From assembly GCF_000718165.1 (NCBI RefSeq), contig NZ_JOEY01000095.1, forward strand, positions 1 through 20,282: a DNA stretch of 20,282 nucleotides, read 5' to 3'. Below the pieces are notes generated by a model, which was not told where the DNA came from, did not search any database, and saw only the letters and a list, made by a program, of their open reading frames with translations. This stretch comes from Streptomyces fulvoviolaceus (GTDB taxonomy: Bacteria > Actinomycetota > Actinomycetes > Streptomycetales > Streptomycetaceae). This document shows, piece after piece, positions 1 through 7,046 of this stretch (positions are counted from its first letter, which is position 1; every line of letters begins with the position of its first letter). Position numbers and translations under genes: made by a program.

Positions 1-99
1 AACATCGAAAAGGTCATGGACGGCGTCGCCGAGGCCGTCGGGCACCACGTACTCCTCCTCGGCACCGACAACCAACCCGACCCCCTTCCCGCGCTGTAA
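1..99 (+). CDS. C-terminal end of an unidentified protein (partial)
   Basis: Frame 1 is open from the window edge to a TAA at 97-99 and encodes the last 32 residues of a protein whose start lies outside the window. The end includes GHHVLLLGTDNQ and PDPLPAL. No family can be recognised from so short a piece. The sequence is acidic at its start, then hydrophobic, and has normal high-GC codon use, so it is probably a real gene end. Confidence 0.5.
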   Translation, partial: NIEKVMDGVAEAVGHHVLLLGTDNQPDPLPAL

Positions 100-606
100 T
101 CGCCCGGCGGAGCCTCCTCTTGACCCGCGATACATCGCCGGACACAGAGCTCCCACACCCGGGCGCTGCGCCTGCAACAAGACGCATTGCCGCAACGCTC
201 ACTCAGCAACCGCAGCCCAGACTGAGACCGGGCGGCGAAGGGAACCTGCCTGACGAGGGTGCTGTCGGTATCCAGATCCACCGGCTCAAGCTTGTGGCCG
301 TTGGCCGGGACCGTTTCCGTGACGTCTTCGTGAGACGGTCCGGGCTGCTCAGCCTTCCACTCCATGGCCGTCTCCCGTGTCTACGAGCTGTTCAGCGGCG
401 GATCTTGGCCGCCTGCTGAGAGTCGGGGTGAAAGCCCACGATCGCATCGGCCAGGTCCGGAAGGTCGGACAGGCCGATTCCTAGGTCGTCCGGCAGCCAC
501 CGAGCGGTGAACTGTCCGATTGTGCAGGTGCCCGGGCCTGCTGGCAGGGGCAGGATGCAACGAGACCGTCTCCGGCAGACGGGTTGCGTTCGGGAAGGGA
601 CGACTG
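100..606. other. Gene-poor stretch with two possible minus-strand fragments
   Basis: No gene is convincing here. On the minus strand an ATG at 365 follows a GGGAG-type ribosome site and opens a frame that stays open to the window edge. Its first 50 or so residues (MEWKAEQPGPSHEDV, then KLEPVDLDTDSTLVRQ) look protein-like, but the rest is antisense to the gene ending at 99. Just upstream, 535 to 392 on the minus strand reads FTARWLPDDLGIGLSD and ends in KIRR and a stop, like the tail of a protein with no visible start. Both may be pieces of a disrupted minus-strand operon. Confidence 0.3.
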
Positions 607-969
607 GTGCGGGTCCAGATACGGGTTGCGGGAGAGCGGCAGGAGGGTGAACTGCGCTCCCTGCAGGGATGGTTGCGGCGGGAGCCCGCCACTCGCGGGG
701 CGGCAGTCTCGCTGGGCGGTACGGCACCTGCGCCGGGTTCCATGGGGCAGCTGATCGACGTCCTGCAGTTGGTGACGGGCAACGGCTGGAGCGCGGCGTC
801 GTTCGTCCTGTCCGTCCTTGCATGGCGGCAGACCCGTCCCCGGCCGCCGCGGGTCGTGATCCGGCGCGGCGACATCGAGGTCAGCCTGGCCGAGGGGACG
901 GAGGATGAGGTGCGGCGGATCGTGGCCGCGCTGGAGCAGGCCGACGACGCGCCTCGGTCTGCGTCGTGA
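607..969 (+). CDS. EACC1-type effector-associated protein
   Basis: This 120-aa protein resembles effector-associated constant component 1 (EACC1), a small component of actinobacterial conflict systems usually encoded next to a protease-like effector. The N-terminal half has the typical LxxWLR...RG stretch (SLQGWLRREPATRG) followed by PAPGSMG. A hydrophobic middle with DVLQL and WSAASFVLSVLAW comes next, and a basic-to-acidic strand pair (VVIRRGDIEVSL) lies near the end. The GTG at 607 is chosen because AAGGGA sits six bases upstream and the family normally begins at this point. An in-frame ATG at 520 would add 29 residues with no family resemblance. The stop overlaps the caspase start by four bases (GTGA), so the two genes are translationally coupled. 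The family assignment is by recognition of pattern. Its biochemical role is not established. Confidence 0.75.
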   Translation: MRVQIRVAGERQEGELRSLQGWLRREPATRGAAVSLGGTAPAPGSMGQLIDVLQLVTGNGWSAASFVLSVLAWRQTRPRPPRVVIRRGDIEVSLAEGTEDEVRRIVAALEQADDAPRSAS

Positions 970-2093
970 GCGCGCTGCCCGATCCGGCCCGGTCGCGGGC
1001 CGTGCTGGTGGGGGTCAGCAGCTACCTCCAGCTCGAGTCGCTGCCGGCGGTGGCGAACAACCTGCCCGCTCTCGCGGCCCTCCTGACCAGCCCCGCCTCG
1101 TGGGATCTGCCTGCCTCACACTGCACCGTGGTTGCCGAGCCGGACACGGCGCCTGCCATGCTCGACGCGGTGCAGCAGGCCGCGGATTCGGCCGAGGACA
1201 CCCTGCTGGTGTACTTCGCCGGGCACGGGCTGCTGGACGGTCGTGGCGAGCTGTTCTTCGGCCTGCCCGGCGCCGTCGCCGGACGCAGCCACACCGGCGT
1301 GACCTACCAGTCGCTGCGCGAAATCCTGACAGACTCCTTAGCGCAGCGGTTCGTCATCGTCCTCGACTGCTGCATGAGCGGGCGGGCGCTAGGGACGATG
1401 AGCAGTGGCGATGTGCTGGCCGACCAGGCCGGGATCGAGGGCAGCTACCTGCTGGCGGCGGCGCCCGACAACGGGCTGGCTCTCGCTCCGCCGGGCGCTG
1501 CGCATACCGCGTTCACGGGTGAGCTGCTGCGCATTCTGCGCCATGGTGTGCCCGGTCAGGCCCGCGACCTGGATCTGGACCTGGTCTACCGGGAGCTGCG
1601 CACGACGCTTACAGCGCAAGGACTGCCCCAGCCGCAAAAACGTGTCCGGAACACCGCCGGACGGCTCATCCTCGCCCACAACCACGCCTACCGACCAGCT
1701 CCGGCCGGCACTCCCGCCGACCCGGCGGGCGCCGCCTGGCCCGACCCCGGCCAGTGCCACACCCCCCGCGCGTTCCTGGAGGCCCTCGCCGAGGTCAGAG
1801 CCGTCAGCGGCCACACCATCACCGCCCTCAGCCAGCGCACCCAGCCGCCCATCGCACCCGCCACCATCAGCACCCTGCTCAACCGCACGACCCTGCCCCG
1901 GACATGGAAGACCCCGGAAATCTACCTCGCGGCCTGCGGACTGACAGGCGCGCAGATCGAGGAGTGGAAAACCGCCTGGCAGCAGCTGCGCACCACCGAA
2001 CAGCCACCGCGCCCCACCCCGCCAGCCGCCGGTTCGTCGCCTGCGGTCCGCGGTTGGCGGGCACGACTGGGCCGCACAAAACGCCGACCGTGA
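966..2093 (+). CDS. Caspase-family (peptidase C14) protein with C-terminal helix-turn-helix-like region
   Basis: This 375-aa protein carries a caspase-like cysteine peptidase domain at residues 10-240. The catalytic dyad is visible: His87 in YFAGHG and Cys136 in LDCCMSG. Around them are the usual strands RAVLVGVSSY, NNLPALAALL and LLVYFAG. After a Pro-rich linker, residues 265-345 (AFLEALAEVRAVSGHTITAL, then ATISTLLNR and GLTGAQIEEWKTAW) resemble the XRE-like helix-turn-helix segment found in several streptomycete conflict proteins. The tail is Pro- and Arg-rich. There is no TPR, WD40 or NTPase sensor domain. The GTG start at 966 overlaps the EACC1 stop. In known EACC1-caspase sets the protease is thought to kill or arrest the cell on a trigger. 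That role is inferred here from family and context. Confidence 0.85.
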   Translation: MSALPDPARSRAVLVGVSSYLQLESLPAVANNLPALAALLTSPASWDLPASHCTVVAEPDTAPAMLDAVQQAADSAEDTLLVYFAGHGLLDGRGELFFGLPGAVAGRSHTGVTYQSLREILTDSLAQRFVIVLDCCMSGRALGTMSSGDVLADQAGIEGSYLLAAAPDNGLALAPPGAAHTAFTGELLRILRHGVPGQARDLDLDLVYRELRTTLTAQGLPQPQKRVRNTAGRLILAHNHAYRPAPAGTPADPAGAAWPDPGQCHTPRAFLEALAEVRAVSGHTITALSQRTQPPIAPATISTLLNRTTLPRTWKTPEIYLAACGLTGAQIEEWKTAWQQLRTTEQPPRPTPPAAGSSPAVRGWRARLGRTKRRP

Positions 2094-2141
2094 ACCACGA
2101 CAGCGGCCCTGCCGTCGAGACGGCCGCATGGTGGCGGGCGG

Positions 2142-2360
2142 CTACCGGCCCACGGAAGCCGAGGACGCAGGCGACGACGGCCGGTCCGTAGTGCCCTGCG
2201 CATCCGAGTCCTGAGAAAACAGCCCCAGCCACGCCCCGACCAGCAGCAGCCCGACCACCACCACGCCCGTGGACTTCTTGCCCGGCTTACCCTTCGCACC
2301 ACCCGCGGACCGGTTCACCCAATGCCCAGCCCGGTAGTACTGACCCGAACGCCCCGCCAC
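2142..2360 (-). CDS. Small single-pass membrane protein, unknown function
   Basis: A 72-aa reading frame begins MAGRSGQYYRAGHWVNR, continues with a Gly/Lys-rich stretch (GGAKGKPGKK), and has one hydrophobic helix (TGVVVVGLLLVGAWLGLF). The C-terminal tail is Ser/Pro-rich. The GTG at 2360 is preferred because a G-rich site lies upstream and the preceding residues look random. A GTG at 2402 in the same frame is an alternative. Short basic proteins with a YYR-type N-terminus and one transmembrane helix are common hypothetical proteins in Streptomyces. No function can be given. It lies tail to tail with the caspase gene. Confidence 0.5.
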   Translation of the reverse strand: MAGRSGQYYRAGHWVNRSAGGAKGKPGKKSTGVVVVGLLLVGAWLGLFSQDSDAQGTTDRPSSPASSASVGR

Positions 2361-2710
2361 GCCCAACACCCCCGAAAAGTAAGGACTTTGACAGCGAACC
2401 ACCTGCCGCCGTCACAGAGTGTCGCAGCCATACGGCCAACTGGACAGCAGATGCACCTGAAATGGCCGATACATGCCGTGACATTCAGTGACATCACCAA
2501 CACGGCCGCCGCGCCAGCGTGGTGACAGAGCCAGACAGCAACTACCGGGACACCCGGCCCCCAGTCGCCCGCAGGGGCCTCCCACTCAGGAAGCACCCGG
2601 CAAAGAACGCTCACGCCCGCCCAAGCAGAACCCCGTCTCCCCCACCCGCCCACGGCCCGGGCGCAAGACTCCGCTGGCCCGCGACGTGTGCACCAGCCCT
2701 TGTCTGCGTA
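2361..2710. other. Intergenic stretch between two minus-strand genes
   Basis: No convincing gene is seen. The stretch is slightly less GC-rich than its surroundings at about 2370-2500 and contains a tandem heptamer, listed separately. It would hold the promoter of the small membrane protein gene that starts at 2360 on the minus strand. Confidence 0.4.
2478..2494. repeat. Direct repeat GTGACAT, 10-bp period
   Basis: GTGACAT occurs at 2478-2484 and again at 2488-2494, one helical turn apart and about 120 bases upstream of the minus-strand start at 2360. The spacing suits a protein binding two half-sites on one face of the DNA. An operator role is only a suggestion. Confidence 0.3.
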
Positions 2711-3433
2711 TCACTCGAGGGCTTCTGCTTCGATGATGTCGTAGAGCGGGGTGCCGTGAGCCCAGCGCTTCAGCTCCGGCCTACCTACCAGGACGATGCC
2801 GTGCCGGGCGGCGAACTCGATCGCAGGCCGGGTGAACCCGCTGAATCCGACCATGATGGGGTGATACGCACCGTGTTCCGGGCGCGCCGTTCCGTTGAAG
2901 GTCTGCACTTGCCTGGAACCCACGGGGCGCGCGTACTGCTTGCACTGCAGGACCAGCTTGCGGCCCTGGGCGTCCCAGGCCACCACATCGGCCCCGAGGT
3001 CCCCGGCACCGCCCACCCGGCGGACGTGGAGGAAGCCATCACGGGCCAGTAACTCGGCGCAGGCCTCCTCGAACCCGGTCGGGGTCATCGCGGCAAGCTC
3101 GCGCATGCGGTAGGTCCAAACGCCCGGCTCAGCATCGCCTTCGCGGACGCTCTCGTCGTATGCGGTCCGGGAGCCGACGCGGTCGATCAGCGTCACGGCC
3201 AGCAACACCAGTCCCAGGCAGGCGAACCCGGTCCACCACCGATGCTCCCCGATCCACGGCCATGCCGTGCCCGCCACCCACTGCCACAGCAACCGGGCGA
3301 GCGTGATCCCCACGATGACCGCACCCATGGCCTTCACCGCAGGCTTCAGCGTTCCGTCCGCGTACACCACACCCCCCAAGAAGCCGCAGGCTGCCAGGAC
3401 CTCAACTCGGTTTATAGCAAGGGCCACTGACAC
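2711..3433 (-). CDS. Membrane-anchored Mrr-type restriction endonuclease-like protein
   Basis: This 240-aa protein has hydrophobic segments at about residues 11-24, 36-53 and 67-83. A linker and a restriction-endonuclease-fold domain of the Mrr catalytic type follow, from about residue 108 to 232. The core is visible: FEEACAELLARDGF (helix), then GGAGDLGADVVA with Asp149, then LVLQCKQY with Gln163 and Lys165. This matches the D-(E/Q)xK active site. Such proteins are thought to cleave foreign or modified DNA from the inner face of the membrane. No methyltransferase is nearby. The start is uncertain: GTG 3433 and GTG 3427 are both possible and neither has a strong ribosome site. A paralogue with the same architecture lies at 9290-9916. 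Confidence 0.8.
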   Translation of the reverse strand: MSVALAINRVEVLAACGFLGGVVYADGTLKPAVKAMGAVIVGITLARLLWQWVAGTAWPWIGEHRWWTGFACLGLVLLAVTLIDRVGSRTAYDESVREGDAEPGVWTYRMRELAAMTPTGFEEACAELLARDGFLHVRRVGGAGDLGADVVAWDAQGRKLVLQCKQYARPVGSRQVQTFNGTARPEHGAYHPIMVGFSGFTRPAIEFAARHGIVLVGRPELKRWAHGTPLYDIIEAEALE

Positions 3434-3642
3434 TCACTCAGCCGAGCGGGAAGCCGCCCGGGCCGGCAAACGCGCACATCCGCCACCCGGTTAACCACCC
3501 GCCCCGAGTCGCAGTCGGCACCGCGTAGCCGGCGCTGGCGCCCGGGTGCTGGGCAACCGCACGCGTCTGACTCGTACGGCGCATGCGCAAGCAGGCGCTG
3601 ATGCCCTCTACCGCAGGCCCGCCTTCGCTCCTACCGTCAATT

Positions 3643-3854
3643 TCATGGCCAACGGGGTCTTTCACACCCGTACACCTGCACGCCGAGCCCGGCGGTCAGC
3701 GCGTACTCGGCCATTGCGGCGAACTGGGGGTGCATGGTCGGCTCGCCGCCGATGAACTGCACTGTTTCCACGCCGAGTTCGGTGGCTTCGTCGAGGACAG
3801 TTCCAGGAACGTCACGGGCGCGGGTGGTGCGGGTGCCTCCGGAGTGATCGTCAT
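3643..3854 (-). pseudogene. Radical SAM enzyme remnant lacking its iron-sulfur cluster motif
   Basis: The ATG at 3854 follows an AAGGGAGAG ribosome site and opens MTITPEAPAPPAPVTFLEL, a typical start of actinobacterial radical SAM peptide-modifying enzymes. The next conserved stretch normally carries CxxxCxxC, but it is missing. The sequence jumps, in another frame, to VLDEATELGVETVQFIGGEP followed by TMHPQFAAMAEYALTAGLGV, which matches the strand and helix containing the family GGEP motif. Homology stops near VQVY at about 3680 and a stop follows at 3643. The gene has therefore lost the cluster-binding loop by an internal deletion, changed frame and lost its 3' part. It cannot encode an active enzyme. 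Confidence 0.75.
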
Positions 3855-4158
3855 GAGCGCTCTCCCTTCGGTCGGTGGTGCTGTGGTGCCCGGCCGTTGT
3901 CCCTTTGGTGTGCGGCGGCGGCCGGGAGTCGGGGGCGGCGAGGGCTTGAGGGGGAACCGTGATCGTCTCGGGCCCCGCCGGGGAGGCTGACCGCGCTGAG
4001 CGGCACGTGCGGGCAGCTGGATGGGAGCAGTACCCCGCCCGGCGTGTGGATGCCGGACGGGGCACACCGCGCGGTCCTCGTCGGGGGAGGCGCGGACCGG
4101 CGGGTCTAGGGGGGCGTGAGGAAGGGACGCAGGCCCTTCCAGTCGTCGCCCGGCAGGG
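3855..4158. other. Intergenic stretch, with a likely displaced C-terminus of the upstream gene
   Basis: No independent gene is seen. From 4158 to 4106 on the minus strand, a frame one base off the preceding gene reads LTLPGDDWKGLRPFLTPP and then a TAG. This looks like a natural protein end and may be the original C-terminus of the 4159-4524 gene. The rest, 3855-4105, holds the ribosome site of the radical SAM remnant and otherwise nothing recognisable. Confidence 0.4.
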
Positions 4159-4524
4159 TCAGGGCCGGCACGGGCAGCGGTGCGGGCTGGCGGCTCCCCA
4201 GCGGGCGGCCACCTCGCGCAGTACCGCGGCGGTGCTCGGGTCGAAGAGGTCGCCCGGATGGTCCTGCCGGCACTCGGTGGAAACGGCGTGGACCGTGGCC
4301 CGGTCGCCGTCGACCACGGCCGTGACGATGACCCGGCTGCCGTCGTACGTCTCGATCACCTCGGCGACGAGGTCTCGCGCCCACGTCACCAGGACCTCTA
4401 CGACGGGCGCGGGCACCTCCCAAGTCCCCAAAGTCACGCCCACGTTGAAAGCGGCGCGGTCGGGCGTGGCGGGGTCGCCCGTCGCGTAGTGGCGGGTCTC
4501 GTGCCACCGGCCGGCGGCCGTCAC
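4159..4524 (-). CDS. Small GHKL-like paralogue, possibly frameshifted near its end
   Basis: A GTG start at 4524 overlaps the previous gene's TGA by four bases, with GGAGG just upstream. The 121-aa product has WARDLVAEVIETYDGSRVIV followed by TAVVDGDRATVHAVSTE. This lines up with the preceding gene product and, more weakly, with the helix-strand-strand around the N-box of the GHKL ATPase at 4712-5443. The N-box Asn is absent, so ATP binding of the usual kind is not expected. The last residues (SPHRCPCRP) look out of frame. A one-base change near the GGGG run in the codons for ARWG would give a more natural ending that stops at 4106. The function is unknown. Confidence 0.6.
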   Translation of the reverse strand: MTAAGRWHETRHYATGDPATPDRAAFNVGVTLGTWEVPAPVVEVLVTWARDLVAEVIETYDGSRVIVTAVVDGDRATVHAVSTECRQDHPGDLFDPSTAAVLREVAARWGAASPHRCPCRP

Positions 4525-4892
4525 CGGGACCTCCGCCGCAGGACGAGGAGATTGACGGTGGCGTAGCGGCACAGGCCCGCGGCGAGCTGGCTCTGGCCCC
4601 ATGACGACTCCACGGTCACCTCTCGGTGCGGCAGTAAGACGGCTTCGGGTGGTGCGGGAGCGTGCGCCGACAGCACACTGATCGTGGCGCGGGTGCCCTC
4701 GCACATCGCGGTCACGGTGACGTACGGGCTCGGCGCGAACTGAAGGACGTCCGCGATGAAGTCGGCGGCGAGCTCGGCGAGAAGGTCGGCCTGATGCTCC
4801 GCGGCACCCCACTCCTCATAGGCACCGGCCACACACGTATAGATCTCCTGCGGGAGTCCGTCCGTGACAGGCCAGGTCCTGCGGGCGGCCAT
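4521..4892 (-). CDS. Small GHKL-like protein lacking the N-box asparagine
   Basis: This 123-aa frame starts at ATG 4892. Residues 35-75 (ADLLAELAADFIADVLQFAP, then YVTVTAMCEGTRATISVLSA) align in spacing with IVSELATNAVRHAP...VTVALL in the neighbouring ATPase, but the N-box Asn is Asp48 or absent. The protein could be a degenerate member that works as a partner rather than an ATPase. It is followed with a 4-base overlap by a second paralogue, so the three genes form one minus-strand operon. No strong ribosome site precedes the ATG, and its first codons overlap the extended tail of the upstream gene. The start is therefore moderately uncertain. Confidence 0.6.
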   Translation of the reverse strand: MAARRTWPVTDGLPQEIYTCVAGAYEEWGAAEHQADLLAELAADFIADVLQFAPSPYVTVTAMCEGTRATISVLSAHAPAPPEAVLLPHREVTVESSWGQSQLAAGLCRYATVNLLVLRRRSR

Positions 4893-5443
4893 GGACGGCG
4901 ACGGCCGGAGGCCGGGAGCGGGCGACGCCGTCTCGTCACATGGCTACGGGGTACATCGGGCCAGTCCTCGGGGTGGTGGGGGAAGACGGTGTCGTCCTGC
5001 GTGGGCGCGTGGACGGACGGCGTGCCGCCCGCGAGCATGCGCGGGGGCGGAAGCTTCAGGCAGGCCCACACGGCGGTGCCGGTGCCTGCGGGTTTCGCCT
5101 CGTACCGGCCTGCCAGGGCCCCGACGAGGACCAGCCCGCGGCCGTGCTCGTCCTCGTCGTCCGCCCGGCGGACCTCGACGGGGCGACGCGGGCCCTGATC
5201 GACGACGACCGCCCACACGTCACTGGCGGTGAGCAGCAGGGCTACGGTGACGCGCTCGCCCGGTGCGTGCCGCACGGCATTGGTGGCGAGTTCCGACACG
5301 ATCAGGGCCAGGTCATCACTGATCGAGTACGCCCGGCTGCACCAGTACGAAGCACAGCCCGTCGGCCGACGCAGGCCGACCACCACCGGCCCCATCTGGC
5401 TCTGGTGGTATCCGGTCTTCCCTCGCGTGCTCTTCGTGCTCAC
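4712..5443 (-). CDS. GHKL-family ATP-binding protein (RsbW/anti-sigma-like)
   Basis: GTG 5443 is preceded by GAGAGG at a spacing of five. The product contains a compact HATPase_c-type domain at residues 43-130. It shows an N-box with Asn55 in SELATNAVRHAPGERVTV, a DxG motif at DQG (82-84), a glycine-rich GRGLVLVGALAGRY at 102-115, and the closing GTGTAVWACLKL. These stand-alone ATPases act in streptomycetes as serine kinase/anti-sigma switch proteins. The first 16-20 residues are unlike the family and are antisense to a replication-relaxation fragment, so the native N-terminus may be lost. The frame runs on to 4712, about 60 codons into the next gene, with an Arg/Pro/Ser-rich tail. This suggests the original stop was lost near 4950. 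Confidence 0.7.
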   Translation of the reverse strand: MSTKSTRGKTGYHQSQMGPVVVGLRRPTGCASYWCSRAYSISDDLALIVSELATNAVRHAPGERVTVALLLTASDVWAVVVDQGPRRPVEVRRADDEDEHGRGLVLVGALAGRYEAKPAGTGTAVWACLKLPPPRMLAGGTPSVHAPTQDDTVFPHHPEDWPDVPRSHVTRRRRPLPASGRRRPWPPAGPGLSRTDSRRRSIRVWPVPMRSGVPRSIRPTFSPSSPPTSSRTSFSSRRARTSP

Positions 5444-5642
5444 CGGCGCCTCTCGGGCCAAGCTGGGAGACAGAATCAGCGATCTGCAGGCGATGGTCGC
5501 TCAGCACCCGCTCGTCGCCGCCCTCGCCCGTGAGGTTCACCTGGGGGCCGCCGTCCTGGAAGACATCGAGGAGCACGGTCCCACCGGCTCGGTGTGGGCG
5601 CCTCTGGCTGGGGGCGAGCCCCGTCCCTGGACCGACTTGTGA
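5388..5642 (+). pseudogene. C-terminal fragment of a replication-relaxation family protein
   Basis: The segment reads LWWYPVFPRVLFVLTGASRA followed by KLGDRISDLQAMVAQHP and ends at PRPWTDL with a TGA at 5640-5642. This resembles the C-terminal end of actinobacterial replication-relaxation (Replic_Relax) proteins carried by plasmids and integrative elements. The N-terminal winged-helix part is absent. Upstream of about 5388 the same frame has unrelated sequence, which belongs to the GHKL gene on the other strand. The break therefore falls inside the present 5' end of that gene. The family call rests on motif memory only. Confidence 0.55.
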
Positions 5643-5711
5643 TGGCTCTGCTCGCGTCTTGGTCGGGCGCCTGACCTTGCGCCGAAGTCGACGAGGCGCA
5701 GGAGCGGTGAG

Positions 5712-6329
5712 GGCTTCAGGGTCGCCCAGCTCACCGGCCGGTCCCGTACCGAGGTCTCCCGTGCGCTCAGGACCGCCAAGACGGTCGGCGAGCGGAGCCT
5801 TTCGGCGCTCGCCGAAGCCGGTACGTACGACTCGAAGTGCTCGGTGTACTGGGCGAGTTCGGCTACAACCCCGCCGCTGCAGACCGGCTGCTGGAAGCTC
5901 ACCGCGCCGGTCGCTTCGAGTTCCAGGTCAGTGTCAGAGCGCGTCGACCGCGAGGAGCAGCAGGCCCGCGTCACGGTCCGCCCGCAGCTGACGGCCGCCG
6001 GAGTGCGGCTGGCCGAGGACGGTGACACGCTTCCGCCGACCGCCGAGTTGCTCGCCGAGCTTGACGGGCCGGACGGCGAGCCGCTGACCGTCGAAGCGCA
6101 CGCCGCCTGCCGCGGCCATGTGGCGACCTGGGCCGAAAACCCCCGCGAGCCCAGTGCGGTGGACTACTTCTGCACCGACCCGGACCGCTTCGGCCACCGT
6201 CCGCCCAGGAAGACGACCAGGAGGCGGACGGCGACGGGGAGGAGCGGCCGAGGCAGGCGGCGGAGTCCAAGCAAGCCGTCGGAGCCGTCGCGCGAGTACG
6301 TCAAGACGGGCAACAAGCTCAGTCTGTGA
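5712..6329 (+). pseudogene. ParB/RepB-like partition protein remnant with two frameshifts
   Basis: The frame at 5712 begins in the helix-turn-helix region (FRVAQLTGRSRTEVSRAL) of a plasmid-type ParB and lacks the N-terminal nuclease-like domain and any start codon. Near 5830 the homology moves to a second frame (VLGVLGEFGYNPAAADRLLE), and near 5930 it returns to the first (ERVDREEQQARVTVRPQL and onward). It then continues through HAACRGHVATWAE to a TGA at 6327-6329. The C-terminal Arg/Lys-rich tail is also altered. Together with the preceding replication-relaxation piece it marks a decayed plasmid or integrative element. The product cannot be functional. Confidence 0.7.
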
Positions 6330-6699
6330 CGGCCACCATGGCAATCGACACCAGGATCCCTGGCCGGTCGACACCCAGCTTGCTCACACAGCGCGGCGGC
6401 CGCACATCGGGGAAGAACTCGTCGAAGACCTCGATGATGCCGTCGGCGTCTTCGGGTCGCATGAGCAAGGTGTGGACCATGACGGCGTCGCTCAGCTCGG
6501 CGCCACCGGCGCGCAGGATCGCCTGGCAGTTGAGCAACGACTGGCGGGTCTGCTCCTGGACCGTGGATCCTGCGAGTTCACCGGTCGCCACGTCGACTCC
6601 GACTGTTCCAGCAACGTAGACCGTGTTGCCGACCTTGACCGCCTGGCTGTAGCTGGGGTACTCGGGCGCCTCGGGGGTGGAGATGACTTTTCGGGGCAT
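6319..6699 (-). CDS. RidA (YjgF/UK114) family protein
   Basis: This 126-aa protein matches the usual length and layout of Rid proteins, small trimeric enzymes that hydrolyse reactive enamine/imine intermediates from amino-acid metabolism. Visible signatures are YSQAVKVGNTVYVAGTVGVD, a central EQTRQSLLNCQAILRAGGA and the C-terminal PPRCVSKLGVDRPGILVSI. The Arg of PPR sits where the catalytic carboxylate-binding Arg of RidA lies. The ATG at 6699 has GGAG eight bases upstream. Its 3' end overlaps the ParB remnant by eleven bases, tail to tail. The gene stands alone and its specific substrate cannot be told. Some Rid subfamilies lack deaminase activity. Confidence 0.9.
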   Translation of the reverse strand: MPRKVISTPEAPEYPSYSQAVKVGNTVYVAGTVGVDVATGELAGSTVQEQTRQSLLNCQAILRAGGAELSDAVMVHTLLMRPEDADGIIEVFDEFFPDVRPPRCVSKLGVDRPGILVSIAMVAVTD

Positions 6700-7046
6700 C
6701 GAACGGGCTCCTGTCTCGGAGGTTCCTGCTCGCCGCGTACAGATCGACCTTGGGCTTCGGTGGCATCACCGATTCCTTGTCCCGCAGAGCGTTCCCAGGC
6801 TCTCACCGCAAGCCCCCGGGTGCTGCCCGAACTCGGATACATCGTCCTCTGGCGAAACTGGGCGTTCCCCGCTCTGAACGACAAGTGGTGTCGGCTCCCA
6901 CGTACCAAACCAGCCCTCGGTTGACGTTGGTCATGAGCCCAGAAGAACAGGGGCGGAGATGGTGATACAGCCCTATAACCGGCGGGGACACCGGTCGGTG
7001 AGGGGCAGCCGGCCGGGCCCTGTACGGTCCGCCCGCCCCCGGGAGC
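6700..7046. other. Gene-poor stretch upstream of the RidA gene
   Basis: No complete gene is seen. On the minus strand from about 6769 an ATG opens MPPKPKVDLYAASRN. Its first dozen residues recall the start of some actinobacterial transposase-like proteins (KVDLYAAIRRD), after which the resemblance ends. This could be a very short insertion-sequence scar, but it is too short to be sure. The remainder should contain the RidA promoter. Confidence 0.3.

Noticed and set aside
381..875. Long minus-strand frames opposite the EACC1 gene
   Set aside because: Arg/Pro-rich shadow translation of a real plus-strand gene. Only the short end near 392-535 looks protein-like.
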